Source of the DNA: an uncultured Prevotellaceae bacterium
GTDB taxonomy: Bacteria > Bacteroidota > Bacteroidia > Bacteroidales > Bacteroidaceae
Length of the DNA stretch: 64,000 nt
NCBI GenBank assembly: GCA_946188395.1
Contig: CAMHUU010000002.1
Location: 1-64,000, forward strand
Reading direction: 5' to 3'
Part shown: positions 46,382 to 56,600 of the stretch, one piece after another
How positions within the stretch are numbered: position 1 is the stretch's first letter
How the letters are laid out: each line of letters begins with the position of its first letter
Position numbers and translations under genes: made by a program
Notes under the pieces: model-generated
The model's input: only the letters and a program-made list of their open reading frames with translations
What the model was told of the DNA's origin: nothing
The model's database searches: none

Positions 46382-47155
46382 TTATTCTATGATGGTTCCA
46401 TGCTTGCCATCGATGGCTGTAGCAAGGGTAATGATTACTTTCGAAACACCAGCATCGACGGCATTCAGGGCATTTTCTATCTTGGGAAGCATACCACCAG
46501 AGATGGTGCCGTCAGCTTTATATTGATCAAATAAAGTGCGAGTAATGACGGGAATCACCGATTCGTCATCGTCAGGATTGCTCAGCACACCCTTCTTTTC
46601 GAACGAGAAGATGAGCGTCACATCGTAAATAGCGGCAAGGGCTTTGGCTGTCTCAGAGGCGATGGTGTCGGCATTGGTGTTCAGGATATGTCCCTCGCCA
46701 TCGTGCGTCAGCGGAGCCATTACGGGGGTAATGCCTGCTTCGATGAGTCGGCTCAGCATCTGGCCGTCAGCGGCGTCCACATCGCCCACCCAACCGAAGT
46801 CGATGCCATCTTTGAGGGGGCGCTTGTGACTACGGATAGCATTGGCGTCGGCTCCAGTCAGTCCGAGGGCGTTGATGCCATTGGCCTGAAGACGGGCCAC
46901 GAGGTTCTTGTTGACCAGTCCGCCATAGACCATCGTGACCACCTCGAGCATATCGCTATCGGTGATGCGACGACCATTGACCATTTGGGTCTCAATACCC
47001 AGACGTTCGGCTATCTTGGTAGCTTTACGGCCACCGCCATGTACCAATACCTTACGGCCTTCGATAGCCGAGAAGTCGCGTAACAACTGAGAGAGCTGCA
47101 GTTCATCCTCGACTACAGCTCCTCCTACTTTTACTATTGTAAGTTTTTCTTTCAT
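46382..47155 (-). CDS. argB: Acetylglutamate kinase (ArgB; may act on succinylglutamate)
   Basis: 257 residues of the amino acid kinase family: KVGGAVVEDE, LVHGGGRKATKIAERLG, NGRRITDSDMLEVVTMVYGG, GLTGADANAIRSHKR and GGMLPKIENALNAV. It phosphorylates the acylated glutamate in arginine synthesis. In Bacteroides fragilis this route is known to use N-succinyl rather than N-acetyl intermediates; whether this enzyme does cannot be seen. It is the last gene of the topA-aroK-speA-argB run, 41 bases after speA; that spacer holds a repeated leader sequence. Confidence 0.95.
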   Translation of the reverse strand: MKEKLTIVKVGGAVVEDELQLSQLLRDFSAIEGRKVLVHGGGRKATKIAERLGIETQMVNGRRITDSDMLEVVTMVYGGLVNKNLVARLQANGINALGLTGADANAIRSHKRPLKDGIDFGWVGDVDAADGQMLSRLIEAGITPVMAPLTHDGEGHILNTNADTIASETAKALAAIYDVTLIFSFEKKGVLSNPDDDESVIPVITRTLFDQYKADGTISGGMLPKIENALNAVDAGVSKVIITLATAIDGKHGTIIE

Positions 47156-47161
47156 TTCTAT

Positions 47162-47203
47162 TTCGTTATTCCGGTATCCGTTATATCGTAATTCCGTTAT
47201 TCC
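47162..47203 (-). repeat. Repeated leader sequence L, copy upstream of argB
   Basis: In mRNA sense it begins GGAATAACGGAATTACGATA and continues ATAACGGATACCGGAATAACG, ending just before the argB ATG. A close relative precedes the GH78 gene (53591-53633). Confidence 0.65.
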
Positions 47204-49089
47204 AAATAAGTATATCCATAAAGTCCCGAGCGGTAGTTAGAAAGGAATTCTTTGCCTTCTTCCAAGGTGATCTTGCCTTGCTTAACGCTCTTGGCTACCC
47301 AGATTTCCAGCTGACGGACGAGTTTCTTGGGATTATACTGTACATACTCCAACACCTCTTCTACCGTTTCTCCATCAAAGATCTGGTCGATGTGGTAATG
47401 GCCGTCCTTGACGGAAATGTGTACTGCCGTCGTGTCGCCAAACAAGTTGTGCATATCGCCCAGAATTTCCTGATAGGCACCTACGAGGAATACGCCCAAA
47501 TAGTAGTTCTCGTTCTTCTTCAAGGCATGAACGGGCAGAGAATGCGAGTTATGGCGGTTGGTTGCGAAGTTGGCAATCTTACCGTCCGAGTCGCAGGTAA
47601 TGTCCTGAATGGTCGCATTACGCGTGGGACGCTCGTTCAGTCGCTGGATGGGCATGATGGGGAATATCTGGTCGATGGCCCATGAGTCGGGCAACGACTG
47701 GAACAGCGAGAAGTTGCAGAAATACTTGTCAGCCAGCAACTTATCGATATTCATCAGTTCCTCGGGAACGTGCTTCAGATTCTTGGCCAAAGCGTGAATC
47801 TCGTGACACACGCTCCAATACATGGCCTCAATCTCTGCACGAGTCTTCAAGTCGACGATACCATGTGCAAAGAGGTCGAGCACCTCCTCGCGAATCTGTT
47901 CTGCATCGTGCCAGTCTTCAAGGACATTGCGAGGCGACAGGTTGTCCCAAATCTCATAGAGGTCCTTTACCAGCTGATGGCTGTTCTCATCGGGCTCGAA
48001 CTCCTCAGGCATCTCAGGTAGTGAGGCTGTTTCCAGCACATCAATAACGAGAATAGAATGGTGGGCAGCCAGCGAACGGCCGCTCTCGGTAATCAGGTTG
48101 GGGTGGGGGATGTCGTTGCGGTTGGCGGCATCTACGAAAGTATAGATACAGTCATTGACGTACTCTTGGATAGAGTAGTTGACACTACTCTCACTCGATG
48201 GAGAACGGGTTCCGTCGTAGTCGACGCCCAAACCACCACCGCAGTCAACGAAGTCGACGTTGTAGCCCATCTTGTGCAGCTGTACATAGAACTGAGAAGC
48301 CTCGCGCAGAGCCGTCTGAATACGACGAATCTTGGTGATTTGCGAACCAATATGGAAATGGATGAGTCGCAGGCAGTCGCGCATATCCTTCTTGTCCAGC
48401 ATCTCCAGAGCCTCCAGCAGTTCAGCACTGGTCAGTCCGAACTTCGAGGCGTCGCCACCGCTTTCTTCCCACTTGCCGGCACCACTGCTAGCCAGTTTGA
48501 TACGGATACCGATGTTGGGTCTGACACCCAGCTTCTTAGCCTCCTTGGCTATGATTTCCAGTTCGTTAAGTTTCTCGACGACGATGAAGATACGCTTGCC
48601 CATCTTCTGTGCCAACAGCGCCAACTCGATATACGACTGATCCTTGTAGCCGTTACAAATGATGATAGAATCGCTCTGACACTGTACGGCAATCACCGCG
48701 TGCAACTCGGGTTTCGAACCAGCCTCGATGCCCAGATTGAACTTACGACCATGCGAGATAATCTCTTCCACGACGGGTTGCATCTGGTTGACCTTGATGG
48801 GGAACACCACATAGTTTTCGGCCTTATACTCATATTGCTCAGCCGCTTTCTTGAAGCAACTCCACGTCTTCTCGATACGGTTGTCGAGAATATCGGGGAA
48901 ACGCAGCAGCACTGGTGACTGCACATCACGCAGTGACAGTTCGTCCATCACCTCACGGAGGTCAATCTGTGTACCGTCCTTGCAAGGGGTTACATAGACA
49001 TTGCCTTCGTCGTTGATTCCGAAATAGCTGGTACCCCAGCCATTGATGTTGTAAAGCTCCTTGGAGTCGTCAGTGGTCCATTTCTTCAT
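47197..49089 (-). CDS. speA: Biosynthetic arginine decarboxylase
   Basis: Converts arginine to agmatine, the first step to putrescine and spermidine. 630 residues, the usual size, PLP-dependent fold III. The PLP-lysine is in YVVFPIKVNQMQPVVEEI; other blocks are GIEAGSKPELHAVIAV, LIHFHIGSQITKIRRIQ, VDCGGGLGVDYDGTRS and ITESGRSLAAHHSILV. It overlaps aroK by four bases. argB follows, so arginine synthesis and polyamine synthesis are linked in one unit. Confidence 0.97.
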   Translation of the reverse strand: MKKWTTDDSKELYNINGWGTSYFGINDEGNVYVTPCKDGTQIDLREVMDELSLRDVQSPVLLRFPDILDNRIEKTWSCFKKAAEQYEYKAENYVVFPIKVNQMQPVVEEIISHGRKFNLGIEAGSKPELHAVIAVQCQSDSIIICNGYKDQSYIELALLAQKMGKRIFIVVEKLNELEIIAKEAKKLGVRPNIGIRIKLASSGAGKWEESGGDASKFGLTSAELLEALEMLDKKDMRDCLRLIHFHIGSQITKIRRIQTALREASQFYVQLHKMGYNVDFVDCGGGLGVDYDGTRSPSSESSVNYSIQEYVNDCIYTFVDAANRNDIPHPNLITESGRSLAAHHSILVIDVLETASLPEMPEEFEPDENSHQLVKDLYEIWDNLSPRNVLEDWHDAEQIREEVLDLFAHGIVDLKTRAEIEAMYWSVCHEIHALAKNLKHVPEELMNIDKLLADKYFCNFSLFQSLPDSWAIDQIFPIMPIQRLNERPTRNATIQDITCDSDGKIANFATNRHNSHSLPVHALKKNENYYLGVFLVGAYQEILGDMHNLFGDTTAVHISVKDGHYHIDQIFDGETVEEVLEYVQYNPKKLVRQLEIWVAKSVKQGKITLEEGKEFLSNYRSGLYGYTYLE

Positions 49090-49613
49090 AGCTTCAGCAA
49101 TTCACGTAGTTGTTGTACAGATATTTTTATTTTGTCATAGTCGTCAAGCACATTGACGTCGAGCGTATGGCGGGCCTTCTCGTAGAACGGCTCACGCTCT
49201 TTCAGGTGTTCAGTGATATATGCTATCAATTCCTCGGTGCTTTTGCCCTTTAGCAACGGGCGTTCTACCTTGGCCATGAGCAGGTGCTTGTAGAGTGTTT
49301 CCGGACTGGCTTTCAGATAAACCACGTCGCCTTGTTCGTTCAGGTAGTCCATATTGTCGAAGAAACAAGGGGTGCCACCACCACAGCTGATGATGACATC
49401 CTCGAATTCTGCCACTTCGTGCAACATGTTATACTCTATCTTACGGAAACCTTCCTCACCCTTTTCTGCAAAGATCTGCGACACCGTCTTGCGCATGCGG
49501 CTCTCGATATACCAGTCCAAGTCGTAGAACATCATCCCCGTCTCTTTCGAGAGGGCTTTGCCTACGGTTGTCTTGCCCGAGCCCATGTAGCCAATCAGGA
49601 TGATGCGCCTCAT
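49086..49613 (-). CDS. aroK: Shikimate kinase
   Basis: 175 residues; phosphorylates shikimate in the aromatic amino acid pathway. Walker A GYMGSGKTTVGKAL, the shikimate-binding DLDWYIE and EKGEEGFRKIEYNML, and ISCGGGTPCF are all present. The start overlaps topA by four bases and the end overlaps speA by four, so the three are translationally coupled. Confidence 0.96.
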   Translation of the reverse strand: MRRIILIGYMGSGKTTVGKALSKETGMMFYDLDWYIESRMRKTVSQIFAEKGEEGFRKIEYNMLHEVAEFEDVIISCGGGTPCFFDNMDYLNEQGDVVYLKASPETLYKHLLMAKVERPLLKGKSTEELIAYITEHLKEREPFYEKARHTLDVNVLDDYDKIKISVQQLRELLKL

Positions 49614-51910
49614 TTCTTCTGCTTCTCAATGATTTCCATGCACTGGTCGAAGGTCAGCTTGGCAGCTGTGGCGTGCATGGCTTTGGGAATACGGTAGTTC
49701 TTGCCGTCGTAGGCGATATAAGGTCCGTAGCGACCATTCAGAATCTGCATCTTACCATCAGCGTCGAAGGCTTTCAGGTGTTTCTGCGACTCCTGCTGGC
49801 GCTTTTCCTTAATCAGTGTGATAGCCTCTTCCAGCGTAACGGCCATGGGGTCGCTGTCCTTAGGCAGAGAGGTGTATTTCTTCTGGTGGAGCACATAGGG
49901 CCCGAAACGACCTGTACCGATTACGATGGGAGCACCTTCGAAGTCGCCCAGTGTACGAGGCAGCTGGAACAATTCCATTGCTTCTTCGAGCGTAATGGTC
50001 TCCATGCTCTTGTCGCTGGGAATCTGGGCAAAACGAGGTTTTTCGGTATCCTCGGCAGAACCAATCTGAACGACTGGTCCGAAGCGTCCAATCTTAACGA
50101 AGACGGGCTTGCCGCTCTTGGGGTCAATGCCCAGCTGGCGTTCGCCGGCCTTGTGTTCCTGACGGGCATTCATGGTCTTTTCGACAGTCGGTTCAAACTT
50201 CTTATAGAAGCTCTTCATCATGTCCGTCCATTTCTCACTGCCTTCAGCAATCTTATCGAAGTCCTGCTCAACCTTTGCCGTGAAGTTATAGTCCATAATG
50301 GTCGGGAAATACTTCATCAGGAAGTCGTTGACCACCATGCCGATGTCGGTAGGCAGAAGCTTACCCTTGTCAGAGCCAGCCATCTCCTTGCGCTTTTTCT
50401 GCGTGATGACCTTGCCCTTGAGGGTGTCGATGGTGTAGAAACGCTCTTCACCTTTCTTGTCGCCCTTGTGCACATACTCACGCTGCTGAATGGTAGAAAT
50501 AGTAGGCGCATAGGTAGAAGGACGGCCAATGCCCAGCTCTTCCAGTTTTTTGACGAGCGAAGCTTCTGTATAGCGCAGAGGACTCTGGCTGAAACGTTCT
50601 GTGGCCTGAATCTCACGACGGGTCAGTTCCATTCCTTTCTTCAAAGGAGGCAGCACGTGGCTTTCTTCTTCCTGCTCTTCGTCGTCCACCGACTCACGAT
50701 AAACCTTGATGAAACCATCGAATTTCACCACTTCACCCTGTGCCACAAAGACTTCGTCAGTACCGCTGATAGAGATGTTCACGGTGGTCTTCTCTATTTC
50801 GGCATCAGCCATCTGACTGGCTATCGTGCGCTTCCAAATCAGTTCGTAGAGTTTCTTCTCCTGCGACGTGCCCTCGATGCTTGCATTCTCCATGTAGGTC
50901 GGACGAATGGCTTCGTGAGCCTCCTGAGCACCCTTCGCATTGGTGTGATACTGACGTACCTTGCTGTATTCCTCGCCATAGAGCTTGGTAATCTCTTCCT
51001 TGCTGGCGTTGATGCACAGGCCAGAGAGGTTGACAGAGTCCGTACGCATATAGGTAATCTGTCCGTGCTCATACAAATGCTGAGCAACCATCATCGTCTG
51101 GCTGACGGTAAAGCCCAATTTGCGGGCAGCTTCCTGTTGCAGGGTAGACGTTGTGAAGGGAGGAGCGGGCGTACGCTTCATGGGCTTCTTCACCACAGCG
51201 TCAATGACGTAGCTGGCCTCTTTACACTTCTCCAGGAACTGCTCCACCTCTTCGTGGGTCTTCATGCGCTGAGCCAATGTAGCCTTTACTTCCGTCTGCG
51301 AACCATCGGCATTGGTAATGGCAAAGATACCGTTGATGCTGTAGTAGGGCTCGCTGTTGAAGTTTTGAATTTCGCGCTCACGTTCTACTATCAGTCGTAC
51401 AGCCACACTCTGCACACGACCAGCTGAAAGCGCTGGCTTTACCTTGCGCCACAAGACGGGAGAGAGCTTAAAGCCTACCAAACGGTCCAATACACGACGA
51501 GCCTGTTGGGCGTTCACCAGATTCATGTCCAGATGACGCGGAGTCTCAATGGCGTTCAGAATGGCAGGCTTGGTAATTTCGTGGAAAACAATACGGTTCG
51601 TTTTCTCTTCGTCCAGTCCCAACACCTCACACAAGTGCCAGCTGATGGCTTCTCCCTCGCGGTCTTCATCGGATGCCAACCAGACTTTCTCAGCCTTCTC
51701 CGCATTCGATTTCAGTTCTTTGACGAGTTTTATCTTTTCCTCGGGTATTTCGTATTCGGGTTCGAGCGATTTCGTGTCAATACTCATTTCCTTCTTCTTC
51801 AGGTCACGGATATGACCATAGCTCGACATCACCTTATACTCTTTACCAAGAAACTTCTCTATCGTCTTGGCCTTTGCAGGCGACTCTACTATTACCAAAT
51901 TCTTCTGCAT
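49610..51910 (-). CDS. topA: DNA topoisomerase I
   Basis: Relaxes negative supercoils. 766 residues: Toprim domain (NLVIVESPAKAKTIEKFLG, WLASDEDREGEAISWHLCE), the type IA core with the active-site tyrosine in QITYMRTDSVNL (Y287), then C-terminal repeat modules (FVKIGRFGPVVQIG, GRFGPYVLHQKKY, LNGRYGPYIAYDGKNYR) in place of the cysteine zinc fingers of E. coli TopA, as is usual in Bacteroidetes. It is the first gene of the topA-aroK-speA-argB operon. Confidence 0.97.
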   Translation of the reverse strand: MQKNLVIVESPAKAKTIEKFLGKEYKVMSSYGHIRDLKKKEMSIDTKSLEPEYEIPEEKIKLVKELKSNAEKAEKVWLASDEDREGEAISWHLCEVLGLDEEKTNRIVFHEITKPAILNAIETPRHLDMNLVNAQQARRVLDRLVGFKLSPVLWRKVKPALSAGRVQSVAVRLIVEREREIQNFNSEPYYSINGIFAITNADGSQTEVKATLAQRMKTHEEVEQFLEKCKEASYVIDAVVKKPMKRTPAPPFTTSTLQQEAARKLGFTVSQTMMVAQHLYEHGQITYMRTDSVNLSGLCINASKEEITKLYGEEYSKVRQYHTNAKGAQEAHEAIRPTYMENASIEGTSQEKKLYELIWKRTIASQMADAEIEKTTVNISISGTDEVFVAQGEVVKFDGFIKVYRESVDDEEQEEESHVLPPLKKGMELTRREIQATERFSQSPLRYTEASLVKKLEELGIGRPSTYAPTISTIQQREYVHKGDKKGEERFYTIDTLKGKVITQKKRKEMAGSDKGKLLPTDIGMVVNDFLMKYFPTIMDYNFTAKVEQDFDKIAEGSEKWTDMMKSFYKKFEPTVEKTMNARQEHKAGERQLGIDPKSGKPVFVKIGRFGPVVQIGSAEDTEKPRFAQIPSDKSMETITLEEAMELFQLPRTLGDFEGAPIVIGTGRFGPYVLHQKKYTSLPKDSDPMAVTLEEAITLIKEKRQQESQKHLKAFDADGKMQILNGRYGPYIAYDGKNYRIPKAMHATAAKLTFDQCMEIIEKQKK

Positions 51911-51971
51911 ACGAATATTTTAATGCTTAATTTTAATTCTTCAAAACGTCATGATGACATGATTCGGGCTG

Positions 51972-51979
51972 CAAAAGTA
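51972..51979 (-). promoter_or_regulatory. -7 promoter element of the topA operon
   Basis: TACTTTTG on the minus strand, 62 bases upstream of topA; no clear -33 TTTG. Confidence 0.5.
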
Positions 51980-52058
51980 GAGAAAAGTTTTGGTTACACC
52001 TTATTTATATATAAGAATTTTGGTTTTATTAACAATTCGAGGATACAGGGAAAACCGC

Positions 52059-52075
52059 TCATCTCTAAGAGATGA
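52059..52075. promoter_or_regulatory. Palindrome upstream of the GH140 gene
   Basis: TCATCTCT A AGAGATGA, a perfect 17-base inverted repeat 50 bases before the GH140 start; it could be an operator for a carbohydrate-responsive regulator. Confidence 0.35.
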
Positions 52076-52125
52076 CGACAAAACGTGCCTTCGTGAGTCT
52101 TATATATAAAGAGCGATTAACGAAT

Positions 52126-53583
52126 ATGAAAAAGCTTCTGATGATTTTGAGCCTTGCGCTGCTGACGGTGTCGGCACAGGCCGGTAAGCCATGGGACAAT
52201 GGCAAGTTACGTGTTTCGGATAACCAGCGTTATCTGCAGTTCGAAAACGGACAGCCCTTCTTCTGGCAGGGCGAAACGGGATGGCTGTTGCCTGAGCGTC
52301 TGGACAGGGCTGAGGCCGAGTGGTATCTCCAGTCGTGTGCCAAGGCGGGTTATAATGTGGTACAGGTACAGACCATCGACGGGGTGCCTGCCTACAACAT
52401 CTACGGACAGATGTCGAACATAGATGGCTGGAACTTCAAGGACATCAACCGCAAAGGCGTCTATGGCTATTGGGACCACATGGACTATATCGTCGATATG
52501 GCTGCCCAACATGGCATCTACATCGGTATGGTGTGCATCTGGGGCGGACTCGTCAAGGCGGGCAAGCTAAGCGTAGAGGACGCGAAGAAATATGGTACCT
52601 TCCTCGCCAACCGCTATAAGAACAAGCCCAACATCATTTGGTTTATGGGAGGCGACATTCAAGGTGACATCAAGCCTGAAGTATGGGAGTCGCTGGCCAC
52701 AACCATCAAGTCGATAGACAAGAACCACCTGATGACCTATCATCCTCGTGGACGCTACACCTCTGCCAAGTGGTGGAGCCAGGCTGAATGGATTGATTTC
52801 CATACGTTCCAAAGCGGACACCGTCGCTACGGACAGCGCATGGGCAATGCCGACTACCCCATTCCTGACAATACGGAGGAGGACAACTGGATGTATGTCG
52901 ACTCGACGTGGAAGTTCAACCCCATCAAACCCGTGCTCGACGCTGAGCCTTCGTACGAGGATATTCCCATGGGACTTCACGACCCCAACGAGGCACGTTG
53001 GAAGGACTACGATGTGCGCCGCTATGCCTACTGGAGCGTGTTTGCAGGCTCGTGTGGTCATACCTACGGTCACAATGCCATTATGCAGATGCTGAAGCCC
53101 GGCTATCCGACGAGCTATGGTGATGCTGGCGACGTGAAGACGTGGTATCAGGGTCTCAAGGATCCTGGTTTCTCGCAGATGCAGTACCTGAAGCGCCTCA
53201 TCCTGTCGTTCCCCTATTTCGAGCGTGTGCCTGACCAGAGCGTGATTCTCGAGAATGGCGAACGGTATAACCGTCTGATTGCCACTCGCGGCAACGACTA
53301 TCTGCTGGTCTATAACTATAATAATAATAACATGAAGCTCGACCTGACGAAGATCAGCGGTGCGAAGAAGAACGTTTGGTGGATGACTGCTGCTACGGGC
53401 AAATTGAAGTATTTAGGCGAGTTCGACAACAAGGTGCTCACCTTCCGCTATCATCCGCAGTCGGCTCGTGTGGAGGATGGTGTGCTCATCGTGGTAGACA
53501 GCACAAAAGACTATCTGAAGAAAGACCAGACGGAACTGTCGCCTGACGGATACAAGGCCAAAGAGCGCGATTTAAACGAATAG
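52126..53583 (+). CDS. Secreted GH140-like apiosidase (DUF4038 family)
   Basis: 485 residues from the ATG at 52126, with a signal peptide (MKKLLMILSLALLTVSAQAG). The TIM-barrel DUF4038 core begins LRVSDNQRYLQFENGQPFFWQGETGW, split here for length, and continues with VVQVQTIDGVPAYN, NIIWFMGGDIQGD and PVLDAEPSYEDIP, ending in a small beta domain (DYLLVYNYNNNNMKLDL, VWWMTAATGKLKYLG). Characterised members (GH140) release apiose from side chains of rhamnogalacturonan II. The acidic residues in MGGDIQGD and DAEPSYED are good catalytic candidates. It is followed by a rhamnosidase, in keeping with pectin side-chain breakdown. The earlier in-frame start (52072) would remove the signal peptide from the N-terminus. 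Confidence 0.85.
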   Translation: MKKLLMILSLALLTVSAQAGKPWDNGKLRVSDNQRYLQFENGQPFFWQGETGWLLPERLDRAEAEWYLQSCAKAGYNVVQVQTIDGVPAYNIYGQMSNIDGWNFKDINRKGVYGYWDHMDYIVDMAAQHGIYIGMVCIWGGLVKAGKLSVEDAKKYGTFLANRYKNKPNIIWFMGGDIQGDIKPEVWESLATTIKSIDKNHLMTYHPRGRYTSAKWWSQAEWIDFHTFQSGHRRYGQRMGNADYPIPDNTEEDNWMYVDSTWKFNPIKPVLDAEPSYEDIPMGLHDPNEARWKDYDVRRYAYWSVFAGSCGHTYGHNAIMQMLKPGYPTSYGDAGDVKTWYQGLKDPGFSQMQYLKRLILSFPYFERVPDQSVILENGERYNRLIATRGNDYLLVYNYNNNNMKLDLTKISGAKKNVWWMTAATGKLKYLGEFDNKVLTFRYHPQSARVEDGVLIVVDSTKDYLKKDQTELSPDGYKAKERDLNE

Positions 53584-53590
53584 GAACTAT

Positions 53591-53633
53591 CGGAATAACG
53601 GAATGTCGATATAACGATAAAACGGAACAACGA
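53591..53633 (+). repeat. Repeated leader sequence L, copy upstream of the GH78 gene
   Basis: CGGAATAACGGAATGTCGAT, then ATAACGATAAAACGGAACAACGA ending directly at the ATG (given in two pieces). It matches the argB leader over its first 25 bases with two differences. Confidence 0.65.
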
Positions 53634-56600
53634 ATGAAGAAGCTCCTGATTATATTGCTGGCTATGTTGTCGTTGTCGGCCTCAGCAGCAAAGAAAAAGG
53701 TCGTGAAGCCTGACGTGAGTGTTGGGAGTTTACGCGTAGAAAACCTTGATCAGCCGTTAGGCATTGATACTGCCGAGCCCCGTTTCTCATGGATAACCCA
53801 ATCCGACCAACAAGACGTAAAGCAGACAGCCTATGAAATCGTCGTCAGCGACGATAAGGGCGAAGTGTGGAATACGGGCAAGGTGGAGAGCGACCAACAG
53901 CTGTGGATTCCCTATGCTGGTAAGAAGTTGCAGAGCAACACCTTCTGTACCTGGAAAGTAAAAGTATGGACTACTGCTGGCGAATCGGACTGGAGCAGTG
54001 ACGAGTGCTTCAGCATCGGATTGCTTAATGAAAGCAAATGGCGTGGCTATTGGATCGGTTTGGAACAACTGTTGCCTGGCGAAGAGCGTGGTATGCACAC
54101 CCGTATGGCTGCCCGCTATCTGCGTAAGGAGTTTCAGTTGAAGGATAAACAAATCAAGCGTGCAACGGCGTATGTGGCTGGTATCGGACTGCACGAGTTC
54201 TACGTCAATGGGAAGCGCATGGGCGATGGCGTGCTGCAACCCGTACCCTCCGACTATCGCAAGACCATCTATTACAATACTTACAGCCTCCCCCTAACCC
54301 CCTCCAACTGGAGGGGGGACCACAAGGTATGCTTGGGGATTGTTCTGGGCAATGGCCGCGTGTTCCCCATGCAACAGCACAAGCCCTACAAGATTCATAC
54401 CTTTGGTTATCCGAAGTGTCGCATCAACGTCATTGTGGAATATACGGATGGTACTACCGAATGTCTGAAGACGGATGACAAAGGTTGGAAGGTGACAGCC
54501 GATGGGCCCATTCGAGCCAACAACGAATATGATGGTGAGGAATACGACGCCCGTATGGAGATGATGGGTTGGAGCGAAGTGGGTTTCGACGATTCGAAAT
54601 GGCTCAATGCCGAGCGTACAGATATTCCTCAGGCCTATCTGCGTAGTCAAATGACACAGGGGATGAGGAGCCTCCCCCTAACCCCCTCCAACGGGAGGGG
54701 GGACTTGACAGTGTCTCCTTCTGATAAGGGTATCATCGTCGATATTGGTCAGAACATTGCTGGTTGGTTGAAAGTTCGCGTTCGTGGACAAAAGGGTGAC
54801 ACCATCCGTATTGTCTATGCTGAGAAGTTAAATGCTGATGGCACTCTCTTTCGCGAGAACTTCCGCAATGCCCAATCGACGGACGTCTACATTTGCAATG
54901 GCGACGAAGACGAGGAAGGCCGCTGGTGGACGCCCGCGTTCGTCTATCACGGCTTTAAGTATGCCGAGGTCATCGGACTGAAAAACGCTTCGAAGGAAGA
55001 CTTTGTGGCAGAAGTGGTGGCCGATGAAATGCGTACCACAGGACACTTTGAGTGTTCGGACACCATTTTGAACAAGATTATGCGCAATGCCTGGTGGGGC
55101 GTATTGGACAACTACAAGGGTATGCCTGTCGATTGTCCGCAGCGTGATGAACGCCAGCCTTGGCTGGGCGACCGCACGATGGGGTCGCTGGGTGAATCGT
55201 TCCTTTTCGACAACGAACGCCTCTATACCAAGTGGATGCGCGACATTTGCGAAGCACAACGGACGGATGGCTGTATTCCTGATGTGGCGCCAGCCTTTTG
55301 GAACTACTATTCCGACGATGTGGCCTGGGCAGCAGCATTGCCTTTCTCGTGCGATATGTTGTGGCGACAGTATGGTAACCGCCAGCCCATCATCGACTGC
55401 TATCCCTATATCAAAAAGTGGGTGCTCCACATCATCGAGGAATATAGTAAGGACGGGATTATTCATTGCGGAAAGTATGCCGACTGGTGTGTACCGCCTG
55501 AAAAGCTGGAACTCATCCACTCGCAAGATCCAGCCCGCAAGACGGACGTTACGCTCATCTCTACGGCTTACATCATTCGCACCATGCAGCTGATGGAGCA
55601 GTGGGGTTGTGAGGCCGACTATTGGCGCCCCATCCGCGAGCAGATGACGGAAGCCTTCAACAAGAAGTTCCTGACCATCAAGCGAGGCACGTCGCCCCGT
55701 CCTGGGCATGTGCTCTATCCGGACTCTGTCTATTATGGCAACAACACCGTTACGGCCAACATCCTGCCATTAGCGATAGGTATCGTGCCTGATGACTGCA
55801 AGGACGACGTCATCAAGAACGTAGTAGAAAATATCTGCATCCAGAATAAGCACCACGTGTCGTGCGGTGTCATTGGCATCTCGTGGTTGATGCGAGGTCT
55901 CTCTGATAACGGTTTTGCTGACGTGGCCTATCGCCTGGCAACCACCAAGACCTACCCCTCGTGGGGCTATATGGCGGAGAACGGCGCTACGACCATCTGG
56001 GAACTGTGGAATGGCGACAAAGCCTCTCCCAAGATGAATAGCGGCAATCATGTGATGCTGCTGGGCGACCTGCTTACGTGGTGCTATCAGTACTTAGGTG
56101 GTATCCGTAGCACGGATGCCTACAAGCATATCGTGCTGAAGCCCGCTTTCGAGATACAGGACTGCGAATGGGCCAACGTCAGCTACGACTCGCCCTACGG
56201 CACCATCAAGAGCCACTGGCGGAAGACGCTTCAACACCTGGAGTGGGACGTCACCATTCCTTGTAACACAACGGCTGACGTCTGCCTGCCCAATGGCGAG
56301 ACGAAAACCGTCGGTTCTGGCTCGTATCATTTCAGCGTCGACATACCGACTTCGCATCCTGCTATCGTGAAGGACCAGTTCCTCTACGAGCACACTTATT
56401 TCCCTGAGGCCCACGCCTCGACCATTGTGGAGACGAAAAACGGCGACCTCGTGGCAGGCTACTTCGGAGGCACCCACGAGCGCGATCCGGACGTCTGCAT
56501 CTGGGTGAACATCAAGAAGAAGGGCTCGAACGAGTGGAGCAAACCCATTCTCGCTGCCGATGGTGTCCTCTCTATTGACGACCCTAACGCCAAATATATG

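Noticed and set aside
49673..51427. 584-codon open frame antisense to topA
   Set aside because: It lies wholly opposite a clear topA gene, its translation shows no domain, and long antisense frames are common opposite genes of this codon use. Similar frames opposite leuS (20345-21349) and mutS (24935-25837) are rejected for the same reason.
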